DNA of 64,000 nucleotides from Rhizobium skierniewicense (GTDB lineage: Bacteria > Pseudomonadota > Alphaproteobacteria > Rhizobiales > Rhizobiaceae). Positions within the stretch are counted from its first letter, which is position 1. Every line of letters starts with the position of its first letter. Positions 49,399 to 58,179 of this stretch are shown in pieces. The stretch lies in assembly GCF_014196515.1 (NCBI RefSeq), contig NZ_JACIDV010000010.1, forward strand, positions 62,001 to 126,000, given 5' to 3'. The position numbers and the translations under genes were made by a program. The notes beneath the pieces were generated by a model. It was given only the letters and a program-made list of their open reading frames with translations, ran no database searches and was not told where the DNA came from.

Positions 49399-50217
49399 TC
49401 ACAAAGGAATATCGCGGGTGATAGGACGGGCGTGACCAAAGGCACCGCGCGTCCCGCAGATTAGCGCAGAGTATTGGGCTGCGTCTTTACCGGCTTCTAC
49501 GAGTGGAACGCCGTTCAATACGCGGCATGCCAATCTGGCGACAAATGCATCGCCTGCCCCGAGGGTGTCGACGGCATCCACGGGCACTGCGGGTACGAAA
49601 AGGGCTTCACCCTTATAGGATACGGTCGCCCCTTTAGCTCCCTGCGTAATTGTTACGAGCTCGACTCCGGCAGAATGGGCGATATCGAGGACCCGGGCGA
49701 TTTCAGTCTCGCTCGCACCCGAGCGCGAGAAGGCCGCAACCTTCACGTAGGGCAATACGCTCGCCGCATAATCCAGATCACGATCCGAAAAATCGAAGGA
49801 GATCGCAACCCTTTCGCGGATTTCGGGAAGCTGGCCGTCTAAGCGACTCGTCTCACCCGTATGAGCCAGATCAAAACCTGCGAGGTACTCAAGTTCAGCA
49901 CTATCGAGCTGGAGCATCGACACGCCCTTTTCGCAAAGGCCCCATTTCCGATTGTTGCCGTCGTCATCCATGTGAACGGTCGCAAAGGCATTGGGGCCGT
50001 CCTTGACACGCAGATGTGTCAGATCTACGCCTTCGGCCTGGAGGCTCGACCGGATCAGATCACCATCCGAGTCCGTCCCGATAACTCCAAGGTAGGCAGC
50101 ATCCATTCCGCTGCGCGCGGCATGGACGGCGAAATTCACCGCATTGCCACCGGGAAACATCAGCTTTTGATTATAATATCGGTCGACCACATTGTCGCCG
50201 ACGCCACAAATACGCAT
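49399..50217 (-). CDS. PfkB-family sugar kinase (fructosamine kinase type)
   Basis: A 272-residue ribokinase/PfkB kinase: N-terminal GVGDNVVDRYYNQKLMFPGG (substrate-binding Gly-Gly), C-terminal VDAVDTLGAGDAFVARLACR with catalytic Asp in DTLGAGD. The size and start (short, without the N-terminal extension) resemble FrlD fructoselysine 6-kinase. It lies 9 bp after the SIS deglycase gene, the frlB/frlD pairing, so it probably phosphorylates a deoxyfructosyl amino acid. Confidence 0.88.
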   Translation of the reverse strand: MRICGVGDNVVDRYYNQKLMFPGGNAVNFAVHAARSGMDAAYLGVIGTDSDGDLIRSSLQAEGVDLTHLRVKDGPNAFATVHMDDDGNNRKWGLCEKGVSMLQLDSAELEYLAGFDLAHTGETSRLDGQLPEIRERVAISFDFSDRDLDYAASVLPYVKVAAFSRSGASETEIARVLDIAHSAGVELVTITQGAKGATVSYKGEALFVPAVPVDAVDTLGAGDAFVARLACRVLNGVPLVEAGKDAAQYSALICGTRGAFGHARPITRDIPL

Positions 50218-50226
50218 GTCGCTGCC

Positions 50227-51249
50227 TCAGTAGGTTGTTTTGAACATGTAGCGGCGGTCTGTCAGCAGGTGCCCGGTGACAGCTTGATAATGCTCGGCGA
50301 GGCGCTTCGAGAGCGTGGACAGAAGCAGTGGAGAAATCTCACCGCGCATTGACGCGGGTACACCCGGCAAGGTGTAGTCTTTAGAGTCGACGACAAGGCA
50401 GCGCTTGGTGTTCTTGTTGAGGAACGTTTCAACACGATCGATCACAGCACGGGTGTCGTCTTCGCCCTTGAACAGCAGGACTGGCGTATCAGGCTGAACG
50501 ACTTCGAAAGCACCGTGGAGAAATTCGTTCGCATTGAACCAGGATGCATGCTTCCACTGCATTTCCATCAGGTAGCACATCGCAAACCCGTAGCCCGCAC
50601 CTTGATTTGGTCCAGCGGAGAGGACATAGGTGAATGGCTCGGGACCAAAGGTTTTGGCGATTTCATGCAGATGAGCCTCTGCTTCTTGGATTGCCTTCTC
50701 GAAAGCGGCCGGCACAGCGGCATAAGCCTGGTCGATTGTCGTGAAATCGAGTTTAGAACCAGCGGCCTTCAACAGCGCCGTGACCATCAGGCCGATCAGA
50801 ACCTGCTTCGGAGCAAGGATCGTGCGGTCGCTGTTATAGGTGAAGACCTCATCGCATTCAGCAGCAAGGTTGGTGGTCTCGTTCTTTGTGAAGCCAATAA
50901 CGTGAGCGCCGGCGGCGCGCGCCCAGCGGGCGGCTTCGATCGTCTCTCCAGTCGTGCCGTTATGGGAGGCGACCAGGACAACCGACTTTGGACCGAGCAA
51001 TGCAGGGCGACGGCGATTAAACTCCTCGCTGTTGAAAATGAACGTCGGGAATTCAGCAGCACGATCTGCAAGGTATGATGCTGCCGAGAAATCGTTGTAG
51101 GAGCCACCGCAACCAACAAGGAACAGGTTGCTCATGTTCTTGGCTGCTGTCTGTGCCACGCTAGCGATACGTTCACGCTGCGCGACCGCCGCCTCTGTGA
51201 TGCGGCGGAAATCGACGTCGGGCGAAACAAGGTTTGGATAGTTTGTCAT
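50227..51249 (-). CDS. SIS-domain fructosamine-6-phosphate deglycase
   Basis: A 340-residue double-SIS protein of the FrlB/GlmS-isomerase type: NLFLVGCGGSYNDFSAASYL near 42, VVLVASHNGTTGETIEAARW near 90 and FNANEFLHGAFEVVQPDTPV near 240. It would split a deoxyfructosyl-amino-acid 6-phosphate into hexose phosphate and amino acid. Start ATG 51249 follows GAGGAG; an upstream-extended frame has no support. First gene of the operon, 143 bp from the divergent lacI gene. Confidence 0.88.
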   Translation of the reverse strand: MTNYPNLVSPDVDFRRITEAAVAQRERIASVAQTAAKNMSNLFLVGCGGSYNDFSAASYLADRAAEFPTFIFNSEEFNRRRPALLGPKSVVLVASHNGTTGETIEAARWARAAGAHVIGFTKNETTNLAAECDEVFTYNSDRTILAPKQVLIGLMVTALLKAAGSKLDFTTIDQAYAAVPAAFEKAIQEAEAHLHEIAKTFGPEPFTYVLSAGPNQGAGYGFAMCYLMEMQWKHASWFNANEFLHGAFEVVQPDTPVLLFKGEDDTRAVIDRVETFLNKNTKRCLVVDSKDYTLPGVPASMRGEISPLLLSTLSKRLAEHYQAVTGHLLTDRRYMFKTTY

Positions 51250-51274
51250 GATGCTCCTCATATGGCGGCGATGT

Positions 51275-51306
51275 GTGATACCGCTCTCATGTGATACCGC
51301 TCCCAT
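51275..51306. promoter_or_regulatory. Tandem LacI-type operators
   Basis: A 16-bp sequence GTGATACCGCTCTCAT is repeated directly and without gap (second copy has C for T). Each contains TGATACCGCTC[TC]CA, matching the palindrome TGAGACCGGTTTCA found before the other LacI gene. Placed between the divergent operon and the lacI gene. Confidence 0.7.
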
Positions 51307-51392
51307 ATTTTGCTGGCCGCTGTCAAGAGATTTGTTTAAGGTGTCTTGGTCTGATACGAGACGATCTTCCTGACCTTCGAGGCGACCATGAA

Positions 51393-52496
51393 ATGAAAGA
51401 AAATGAACGCGTAGGCAGCCAGCCGACAATCGATGATGTGGCACGGGTTGCAGGTGTCTCTCGAGCCACTGCTGCGCGCGTCCTGGGTAGTTACGGCTAT
51501 GTTGGAGCCGACACGCGCAAGAAGGTATTCGCCGCAGCGAAGAAACTGGCTTATCAGCCCAATCAACTGGCCCGAAGCATGGCGACAGGGCGTAGCAAGA
51601 CGATCGGTGTCGTCATTGCCGATATCGAGAATCTCTACTTCGCCCGCGCGATCAGAGCCATTACTGACACCGCCAGTGCCAAGGGTTTCGCTGTCATTCT
51701 AGCGACGACTGATGAAGATATCGCGCTTGAACGTGAGGCGGTGCGTGTTTTGCTATCCAAGCGAGTCGATGGTCTTATCGTATCGCCGACGTCCAGCATC
51801 GATGTCGATCATCTAAAGCGTGCCAGGGACGGCGGTTGCCCGCTGGTTTTGCTTGATCGCCGCGTGCCCGTCCTCAATGCAGATACGTTTGCAATCGACA
51901 ACTATGGGGCGGCCCACCAAGCGGTTGCATCGCTAATTGCAAAGGGGCACCAACGCATTGCGCTCGTCTCAAACGCTCCGTCTCACGGAGAGAAAGAATA
52001 CCTGATTTCGTCCGTTCGTGAGCGCATCGACGGTTATCGTGCCGCTTTGCACGATGCAAACATCGAGATTGACCCCAACCTGGTGGTTCTCGGCGGTTGG
52101 GACATTGAGAAGTTGGCTGAGAAGGTCCGTAGGCTCTTTGATACACCGGACCGTCCCAGCGCGGTTCTTGCCACAGATAGTTCTGTGGCGCTTGTTTTGT
52201 TGAACGTTTTCAGAAATTTACGATTGGTTATCCCGGATGAAGTCTCGCTCATTTCTTTTGATGATGCTGATTGGACGGCGGCGGTAACACCTCCTCTGAC
52301 CGTCGTCTCGCAACCGATCAGAGAATTGGCAGCTGCCGCCACCGAGGATCTTATCGCTCGGTTAACTGGAGAGACAACTGAAACAAGTCGGGAGACGCTG
52401 CTCCAGGCGACTCTGGTCGTGCGGGACTCTGTGAGCACCGCTTCAGCGCAGCAGCCATCGGGTAAGGTAAAACGACCCCGGAAGGCGAGCAAATAA
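51393..52496 (+). CDS. LacI-family repressor of the Amadori-opine operon
   Basis: A 367-residue LacI/GalR regulator: helix-turn-helix PTIDDVARVAGVSRATAARV, hinge region YQPNQLARSMATGRSKTIGV, then a periplasmic-binding-type effector domain with DGLIVSPTSS and VSLISFDDADWTAAVTPPLT. ATG 51393 (MKENERVGSQ) is chosen because the 34 residues before it are unlike the family. Divergent to the deglycase operon over tandem operators. Paralogue of the regulator at 57006. Confidence 0.92.
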   Translation: MKENERVGSQPTIDDVARVAGVSRATAARVLGSYGYVGADTRKKVFAAAKKLAYQPNQLARSMATGRSKTIGVVIADIENLYFARAIRAITDTASAKGFAVILATTDEDIALEREAVRVLLSKRVDGLIVSPTSSIDVDHLKRARDGGCPLVLLDRRVPVLNADTFAIDNYGAAHQAVASLIAKGHQRIALVSNAPSHGEKEYLISSVRERIDGYRAALHDANIEIDPNLVVLGGWDIEKLAEKVRRLFDTPDRPSAVLATDSSVALVLLNVFRNLRLVIPDEVSLISFDDADWTAAVTPPLTVVSQPIRELAAAATEDLIARLTGETTETSRETLLQATLVVRDSVSTASAQQPSGKVKRPRKASK

Positions 52497-52563
52497 TCAG
52501 CCCTGCATTACGCATCTGCGTGTATAGGTTTAATCTTAAGCAACGTTGTCGTTTCGGCCATGA

Positions 52564-53286
52564 TTATGTCGTCGTCTGAATTACAGGCGTGGCCTCCACT
52601 GTTTGCGCCTTCCGGTCCCTGTCTCTTCGATATGGGCGGGCAAAATGTCGCTCAAGTCGGGCTCCGAGAGCAGAGATACTCCAGCAAAGCGCGAAATAGA
52701 CAACGAGAATGGCGCCATAAACGAGATAGGCGGGGCTACCTCCACGTGAGATGGTGGTCTGCTCGATGAGGATCTGGGCCGAGCGAAGCAGTTCGTTCAC
52801 ACCAAGTACTGATCCTAGAGAACTCGCCTGTACCAGACCTGTAACGAGGCTGACATAGGGCGGCAGAATGATGGGCATAGCCTGTGGTAATACGACGAGG
52901 AGTAGCCCTTTCCAACTGCGTAAGCCGGAAGACAATGCCGCCTCTCGCTGTCCTATGGGCACGGAGAGCAATCCGGCACGGATGATGTGCGCCCCGTTCG
53001 CGCCGCCCCAAACGGAAACACTCAGAGCGCTCGACCAGAACGGGTTCAACGAAAGCCCTGCATGTGGAAGCACGAAGTAGACCATCAGTACGGTAACCAT
53101 CAGCGGGATGTCTCGAAGGCACTCCACCAGACCGTAAATCGGGCGACTGACCCATCCGGTCTTCACGGAAAGTCCGGTCGCGAAGATGACGGCGAAGAAG
53201 GTGCCGCCCAAAATCATGACACCGGAGAGAAGCAGGGTGTTGAGAATACCGTCAAGCAGGAAGGACTTGAATTCGAGAAGCAGCAT
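52564..53286 (-). CDS. Polar amino-acid-type ABC permease (HisM-like)
   Basis: A 240-residue permease: LLDGILNTLLLSGVMILGGT near the N-terminus and the EAA-type loop EAALSSGLRSWKGLLLVVLP. Four nucleotides after the partner permease stop. Confidence 0.9.
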   Translation of the reverse strand: MLLLEFKSFLLDGILNTLLLSGVMILGGTFFAVIFATGLSVKTGWVSRPIYGLVECLRDIPLMVTVLMVYFVLPHAGLSLNPFWSSALSVSVWGGANGAHIIRAGLLSVPIGQREAALSSGLRSWKGLLLVVLPQAMPIILPPYVSLVTGLVQASSLGSVLGVNELLRSAQILIEQTTISRGGSPAYLVYGAILVVYFALCWSISALGARLERHFARPYRRDRDRKAQTVEATPVIQTTT

Positions 53287-53289
53287 TTC

Positions 53290-53958
53290 TTACCACCCGC
53301 CAAAGGGTCTGTTGAGGCGGCGTTCGACCATGGAACCGACGCCGGATGCGGTAAAGACGCAAAGCAGGTAGATCACGCAGATCGAGGCAAACATCTCAAT
53401 CGCCCGGAAATCATAGGCGATCCTGTCGACGGCGACGAAGGTGAGTTCCACGAGGCCGATTGCCTGCAGATAAGCGGAGTTCTTGATCGTAGCGACGATC
53501 GTATTCATCGAAGATGGCAGCGCGGCGCGCGCGGCCAGCGGCAGCACGATGAAAACGCCGTAGTGCCATCGTTTAAGGCCAAGCGATGCCGATGCATCCT
53601 GCATTCCCCTGTCTACCGCCGCCAAACCTGCGCGGAAATTCTCGATCTGGAATGCACTGGCCCAAGCCGTGAGCGCGATCACGCCGGACCAGAATATGCT
53701 GAAACGCAAGCCGAGGCTGGGTAGACCATAGAATACAAAGAAGATTTGAACGAGGAATGGCGTGCCGCGTATGAACTCCACATAGGCGGTGACGGTATAT
53801 TCCAGTGCCTTCACGCCACTTGTCCTCATGATCGAGCCGATCACGCCGATGATGCAAGACAGCAGGATCGCGATGAAACTGACGAGCAGCGTCATCCTGA
53901 GGCCGGACATCAGATCCGGCAAGGCTTCGAGAATATAAGCAAAATCCATAGCCACCAT
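53290..53958 (-). CDS. Polar amino-acid-type ABC permease (HisQ-like)
   Basis: A 222-residue permease with LMSGLRMTLLVSFIAILLSC, the family block VEFIRGTPFLVQIFFVFYGL and the loop QDASASLGLKRWHYGVFIVL. Start at 53958 or the ATG 9 bp later. Forms the heterodimer with the 52564 gene product. Confidence 0.9.
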   Translation of the reverse strand: MVAMDFAYILEALPDLMSGLRMTLLVSFIAILLSCIIGVIGSIMRTSGVKALEYTVTAYVEFIRGTPFLVQIFFVFYGLPSLGLRFSIFWSGVIALTAWASAFQIENFRAGLAAVDRGMQDASASLGLKRWHYGVFIVLPLAARAALPSSMNTIVATIKNSAYLQAIGLVELTFVAVDRIAYDFRAIEMFASICVIYLLCVFTASGVGSMVERRLNRPFGGW

Positions 53959-54023
53959 CCGTATTCGCGTTAACGGTGAGCGTCGGCCCCGGCCGCGATG
54001 GCTGCCGGGACCTCATCAGGCGT

Positions 54024-54869
54024 TCACTTCGTGGCGGGCGGATCCGACTCGAAGGACTTGATCATTTCAGCGGCGACGACCGGATCCTTGACGTAGGTCG
54101 GAACGGTCTTCGAGTAGAACTTTTCATCCTTCAGCTTCTTCAGCACGCCGTTGACGAATGCCTTCAGCTCATCTTCTCCCTTGCGGATGCCGACGCCGTT
54201 GAAGCCGAGGTCAACAGGCTCTTCGAGCGCGCGGAACTGGGGATAGCTGCTGGCAAGCGTCGCGATGGTGATGGCATCCCCGACATAACCGTCGGCGCGT
54301 CCCTGCTGAAGGGCCTGAAGATTATCGGCATTGGTGTTGAGTTGAATAAATTCGAGCGTCGGTATGCGCTCCTTGAGCCATTTCAGCTGCGAACCGCCCT
54401 TGATGATGAGCATGGATTTGCCATCAAGATCGGCCAGCTTCTGGACCTTGCTTTCCTTCGGGACGATGACGCGGCTGCTGCCCCAATAATAGATGTTGGA
54501 ATAATCGATGACCTGCTCGCGCGACGGCGTTTTGCCGAGTGTCGCGATGATGAGGTCGATCTTGCCGCCGGTCAGCGACGGGATACGGGCATCCGTCGCG
54601 ACGCAGCTCAATTCCGCCTTGTTGGCTGAACCGAAAGCGGCAATTCCGATTTGCTTGGCAATATCGATCTCGATGCCGGCCGGCTTGCCATCGGTGCCGG
54701 ATGCGCCGAACGGCGGCGAGTCGCATTTTACGCCGATGCGGATTATGCCGGCGTCCTTGATGGCCTTGGGCAGAGTTTGGGCGGAGGCAGGTGCTGAGGC
54801 AAGCATTAGGGCGGCAATGGTCCCTAGAGCTGTTGCCGTGCGCGAAATCATACTGATTGATTTGGTCAT
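54024..54869 (-). CDS. Polar amino-acid-type periplasmic binding protein
   Basis: A 281-residue binding protein (SBP_bac_3) with signal peptide (LGTIAALMLASAPASAQ) and IIRIGVKCDSPPFGASGTDG, GIEIDIAKQIGIAAFG. ATG 54869 is chosen for its AAAGGGAA ribosome site and correct signal-peptide length. Part of the transporter linked to the FAD oxidase at 55765; aga (agropinic acid) transporters of Ti plasmids are of this class. Confidence 0.9.
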   Translation of the reverse strand: MTKSISMISRTATALGTIAALMLASAPASAQTLPKAIKDAGIIRIGVKCDSPPFGASGTDGKPAGIEIDIAKQIGIAAFGSANKAELSCVATDARIPSLTGGKIDLIIATLGKTPSREQVIDYSNIYYWGSSRVIVPKESKVQKLADLDGKSMLIIKGGSQLKWLKERIPTLEFIQLNTNADNLQALQQGRADGYVGDAITIATLASSYPQFRALEEPVDLGFNGVGIRKGEDELKAFVNGVLKKLKDEKFYSKTVPTYVKDPVVAAEMIKSFESDPPATK

Positions 54870-54972
54870 AGCTGCGGTTCCCTTTGTTTCATCGTTGTTG
54901 ATCGAACGTTTCTCGTTCTTGTATTTTTGCCGCACCTTTCCTCGGATGGGGAAAAACCTGTTGCCGACACGG

Positions 54973-55716
54973 CTAGTGCAGAATTTGCTTCAAGAAAGCT
55001 CTTGTTCGGCTTTCCTTCGGAGCGCTGAAAAATTCTTCCGGGGATGCGACTTCGACGATCCGGCCCGCGTCCATGAAGACGACCCGATCCGCGACCTGGC
55101 GCGCAAAGCCCATTTCATGGGTCACGCACACCATGGTCATGCCGTCGTTAGCAAGCTGCGCCATCGTGTCCAGCACCTCGCGAACAAGTTCAGGGTCGAG
55201 CGCGGATGTCGGCTCATCGAAAAGCATGATCTTCGGATTCATGCAGAGCGAGCGGGCGATTGCTGCGCGCTGCTGCTGGCCGCCGGAAAGCTGGCTTGGG
55301 TAAAAGTCGGCCTTGTCAGGAATGCGCACCCGTTCCAGATAGGAGCGGGCGACGGCCTCCGCATCTTTTCTGGAAACGCCCTTCACCCAGCGTGGCGCCA
55401 GCGTGCAGTTTTCGAGCACGGTCAGGTGCGGATAAAGATTGAAGTTCTGAAAAACCATGCCGACATCCTGCCGGACGCGATCGATATTACGCCTGTTTTC
55501 CGTCAGCTCAATGCCATTGACGACGATGCGGCCCTTCTGATGCTTTTCCAGATGATTGATGCACCGGATCATGGTCGACTTGCCGGAGCCCGAAGGCCCA
55601 CAGACCACCACCTTTTCCCTGCGACTGACTGTAAGGTTGATGTCGTACAGAACCTGCAGGATGGAGAACCATTTGTCGACGCCTGAAAGCTCGACAGCAA
55701 CGTCCGTATCGTTCAT
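54973..55716 (-). CDS. Polar amino-acid-type ABC ATPase (GlnQ-like)
   Basis: A 247-residue ATPase: Walker [21 protein letters not shown], signature [15 protein letters not shown], Walker [21 protein letters not shown]. Start ATG 55716 follows AAAGGAGG by 10 bp; the longer frame from 55746 lacks a site. Confidence 0.93.
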   Translation of the reverse strand: MNDTDVAVELSGVDKWFSILQVLYDINLTVSRREKVVVCGPSGSGKSTMIRCINHLEKHQKGRIVVNGIELTENRRNIDRVRQDVGMVFQNFNLYPHLTVLENCTLAPRWVKGVSRKDAEAVARSYLERVRIPDKADFYPSQLSGGQQQRAAIARSLCMNPKIMLFDEPTSALDPELVREVLDTMAQLANDGMTMVCVTHEMGFARQVADRVVFMDAGRIVEVASPEEFFSAPKESRTRAFLKQILH

Positions 55717-55764
55717 GCCTGGAGCACCTCCTTTGCCGCCATCCATTGGTCTAATCCTTTGCCC

Positions 55765-56919
55765 TCAGGAAGGCAGCGCCCGATCCTGATCCGTGAAACG
55801 GGACGGGCGAAATTTTGCCAGTAGCGGACTTGACTGCCCTGTCACGATCTCACGGGCAATCAGCTCACCGGTAATCAGGCCGAGCGTCGCTCCGCTATGG
55901 CTGAAGGCGACGAAATAGCCCGGAATGCCCTCCAGAGCGCCGATGACCGCCTCACCGTCTCCCGGCACTGGCTTGGGTCCACAATGGTAGCTTTCAAGCT
56001 CCAGCTTCGGATTGCCTTCTAGAACGCGCGAAGCTTCGGACAGGAGACGGTCGATCATGTCCTGTTTTATTTCGTAGCTGCCATTGGAATTGCGGTTGAG
56101 CGCAGCTTCCGACCATGCAGAATCGCAAACGATAGAGCCGTCAGGCGTAGGTCGCAGCGCGACATTCGGCGTATTGAGCACGGCACGAACGGCATGACTG
56201 AAAGGCTTAGATTTAACGAGAAGCGTGGTCGGCGTGCCATCCGCGATAAAATGCCCGGCGTCCTTCACCATGCTGGGCACCGCCGAGCCAGTCGCAACCA
56301 GAATTGCATCTGCTTCGACAAGCAGGCCACTGGCCGTGGATACACCCGTTGCACGGCCGCCCTTCACATCAACACTCGCCTTGCCAGCATCAGTGATCAC
56401 CTTACCACCGAGCGTCTGAAATTCCTGTAACATCAGTTCGATCAGCGAAGGCAGATCGACCCAGCCCTCCCCCGGATTGAAGATAGCACCCTGACGCGAG
56501 ATCGCGCCGGCATCGATGCCGGGCGTGACCTTGGCCACATCGGCTGGATCGAGAAGCTGGCAGTCGTAACCGATCGACTGTTCATATGCGAAGGCTTCGG
56601 CAATGCGGTTCGACGCATCGTCCGCATCCCACGTCAAACCGCCTTCGAAGCGCAGCCACGGAGCGCCTTCGTTGCGGCTTGCAAGAGTACGGTAACGGTC
56701 CATGCCGATGATCCGCAAACGGTGATAGTCCGCGGACCGGAACCGCGCCGAATTGAGCCAAGATAGCGAGCGCCCGGAAGCTTGGCTCGCAAAGCTCGCC
56801 TCGGTCACGAGCGTTACTCGAACGCCAAGCCGCGCAAGATGCACTGCTGAAGATACGCCGAAAATGCCACCACCTATTACGGTGACGTGTTGGCTAGAGG
56901 ACAAGGCTGCCATCCGCAT
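55765..56919 (-). CDS. AgaE-like FAD oxidoreductase (possible fructosyl-amino-acid oxidase)
   Basis: A 384-residue DadA/MSOX-type flavoprotein: FAD motif HVTVIGGGIFGVSSAVHLAR, then ASGRSLSWLNSARFRSADYH, and C-terminal GPKPVPGDGEAVIGALEGIP and AFSHSGATLGLITGELIA. The AgaE family lies in agropinic-acid loci of Ti plasmids, and an AgaE-like protein is known to have fructosyl-amino-acid oxidase activity, which would fit Amadori opines. First gene of its operon, divergent from lacI (57006). Substrate assignment is inference. Confidence 0.78.
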   Translation of the reverse strand: MRMAALSSSQHVTVIGGGIFGVSSAVHLARLGVRVTLVTEASFASQASGRSLSWLNSARFRSADYHRLRIIGMDRYRTLASRNEGAPWLRFEGGLTWDADDASNRIAEAFAYEQSIGYDCQLLDPADVAKVTPGIDAGAISRQGAIFNPGEGWVDLPSLIELMLQEFQTLGGKVITDAGKASVDVKGGRATGVSTASGLLVEADAILVATGSAVPSMVKDAGHFIADGTPTTLLVKSKPFSHAVRAVLNTPNVALRPTPDGSIVCDSAWSEAALNRNSNGSYEIKQDMIDRLLSEASRVLEGNPKLELESYHCGPKPVPGDGEAVIGALEGIPGYFVAFSHSGATLGLITGELIAREIVTGQSSPLLAKFRPSRFTDQDRALPS

Positions 56920-56937
56920 GTTCCTTCAACTGAGTCT

Positions 56938-56951
56938 TGAGACCGGTTTCA
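56938..56951. promoter_or_regulatory. LacI-type operator
   Basis: TGAGACCGGTTTCA is a near-perfect 14-bp palindrome with central CG, typical of LacI-family operators. It lies 19 bp before the FAD-oxidase start and 55 bp before the lacI ATG. Confidence 0.72.
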
Positions 56952-57005
56952 TTTGTCAATGCGCGATTCTTGACGCTCATTGGCATTTTGCTTATGTGTG
57001 AGAGC

Positions 57006-58079
57006 ATGGCGGGAAAAGTGATTTCGAAACGGCTTGTAACTGTTTCTGACGTGGCGCGGAGCGCGGGCGTCTCCAAAGCGACGGCAGCCCGGGTTCTCGG
57101 CAACTACAGCACCGTGAGTACGGAAGTTAAAGACAAGGTTCTCGAAGCTGCGAAGAAGCTCGGTTACCAGCCGAATGAACTTGCGCGCAGTATGACGACG
57201 GGTAAATCGAACACGATCGGCGTCATCGTCGGAGACATTGAGAACCCGTATTTCGGTCTGGCCGTGCGCGGCATTAGCGACGCGGCCGCCAGCGCGGGGT
57301 TCGATGTGGTCCTTTCCAATTCGGGAGAGGATCTGACGCGGGAAAAGGCTGCGGTGCGTGTGTTGCTCGGCAAGCGGGTAGACGGTCTGATCGTGGCGCC
57401 GTCGTCCTTCAAGGATGTTGAACATTTGCATGAAGTACAACAGTCCGGCAGGCCGCTTGTGCTTCTCGACAGGACCGTTCAGGGTCTCAGTGTAGATGCC
57501 GTCGTCGCTGACGATCGCCAGGCTGCTTTGACCGCTACTCGTACTCTCATTGATGCAGGGCACCGCAGGATTGCCTATATCTCAGCTACAGTTTCAGACG
57601 ATCCTGTCTATCGCGGACTGCATCAAATCCATCTCAGCACCGTCATGGAGCGAATTGAGGGCGTCCTCGAGGCAAGCCGTGCGGCGGGCATTGAAAGTCC
57701 TGAGCAGTACATTCGCCTGAGTGTGGGCCGCCGTGGGAAGGGCGAAGCTATCATAGCCGACCTCCTCCAAGGTAAACAACGGCCAACCGCTATCATAGCT
57801 TCCGACAATCTGGTGGCGTTGCAGGTCTTCAAGACGTTGCATCAGCTTGGGATGAACATTCCTGACGACGTTTCACTCATCGCGTTTCACGATGCCGACT
57901 GGACGAGTGTTACCAGTCCGCCAATCACGGTCGTGTCTCAACCGGTCTACGAATTGGGCTTTGAGAGTGCCCAGGTTCTTCTGCAACGAATTACCGACCC
58001 GAGCGAGTCACCACGCTGCCGCGTTCTCTCAACCCATCTGATAATCCGGAAGTCCGTTGCAGCACCGCCATATGTCTGA
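57006..58079 (+). CDS. LacI-family repressor of the FAD-oxidase/transporter operon
   Basis: A 357-residue LacI/GalR regulator: helix-turn-helix VTVSDVARSAGVSKATAARV, hinge YQPNELARSMTTGKSNTIGV, effector domain with DGLIVAPSSFKDVEHLHEVQ and VSLIAFHDADWTSVTSPPIT. It is strikingly similar to the regulator at 51393 through the whole length. ATG 57006 gives the usual N-terminus; an ATG at 56994 is possible. Confidence 0.92.
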   Translation: MAGKVISKRLVTVSDVARSAGVSKATAARVLGNYSTVSTEVKDKVLEAAKKLGYQPNELARSMTTGKSNTIGVIVGDIENPYFGLAVRGISDAAASAGFDVVLSNSGEDLTREKAAVRVLLGKRVDGLIVAPSSFKDVEHLHEVQQSGRPLVLLDRTVQGLSVDAVVADDRQAALTATRTLIDAGHRRIAYISATVSDDPVYRGLHQIHLSTVMERIEGVLEASRAAGIESPEQYIRLSVGRRGKGEAIIADLLQGKQRPTAIIASDNLVALQVFKTLHQLGMNIPDDVSLIAFHDADWTSVTSPPITVVSQPVYELGFESAQVLLQRITDPSESPRCRVLSTHLIIRKSVAAPPYV

Positions 58080-58124
58080 TTGGGACGATCGATGCTTGCG
58101 CGATTTGCAATAATCGACAAAATG

Positions 58125-58167
58125 ATGGAGTGACCGCGCTCCAAGGACAGGGGGGCGGTCGCTCCAT
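58125..58167. terminator. Bidirectional terminator-like stem-loop
   Basis: ATGGAGTGACCGC (58125-58137) pairs with GCGGTCGCTCCAT (58155-58167) with a single T-G pair and a 17-nt loop. It lies between the convergent stop codons of lacI (58079) and the binding-protein gene (58180). Confidence 0.65.
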
Positions 58168-58179
58168 TTGGCATCAATT

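Noticed and set aside
51291..51392. 34-residue N-terminal extension of the LacI gene at 51393
   Set aside because: Would overlap the tandem operators and is unlike LacI N-termini; ATG 51393 fits the family.
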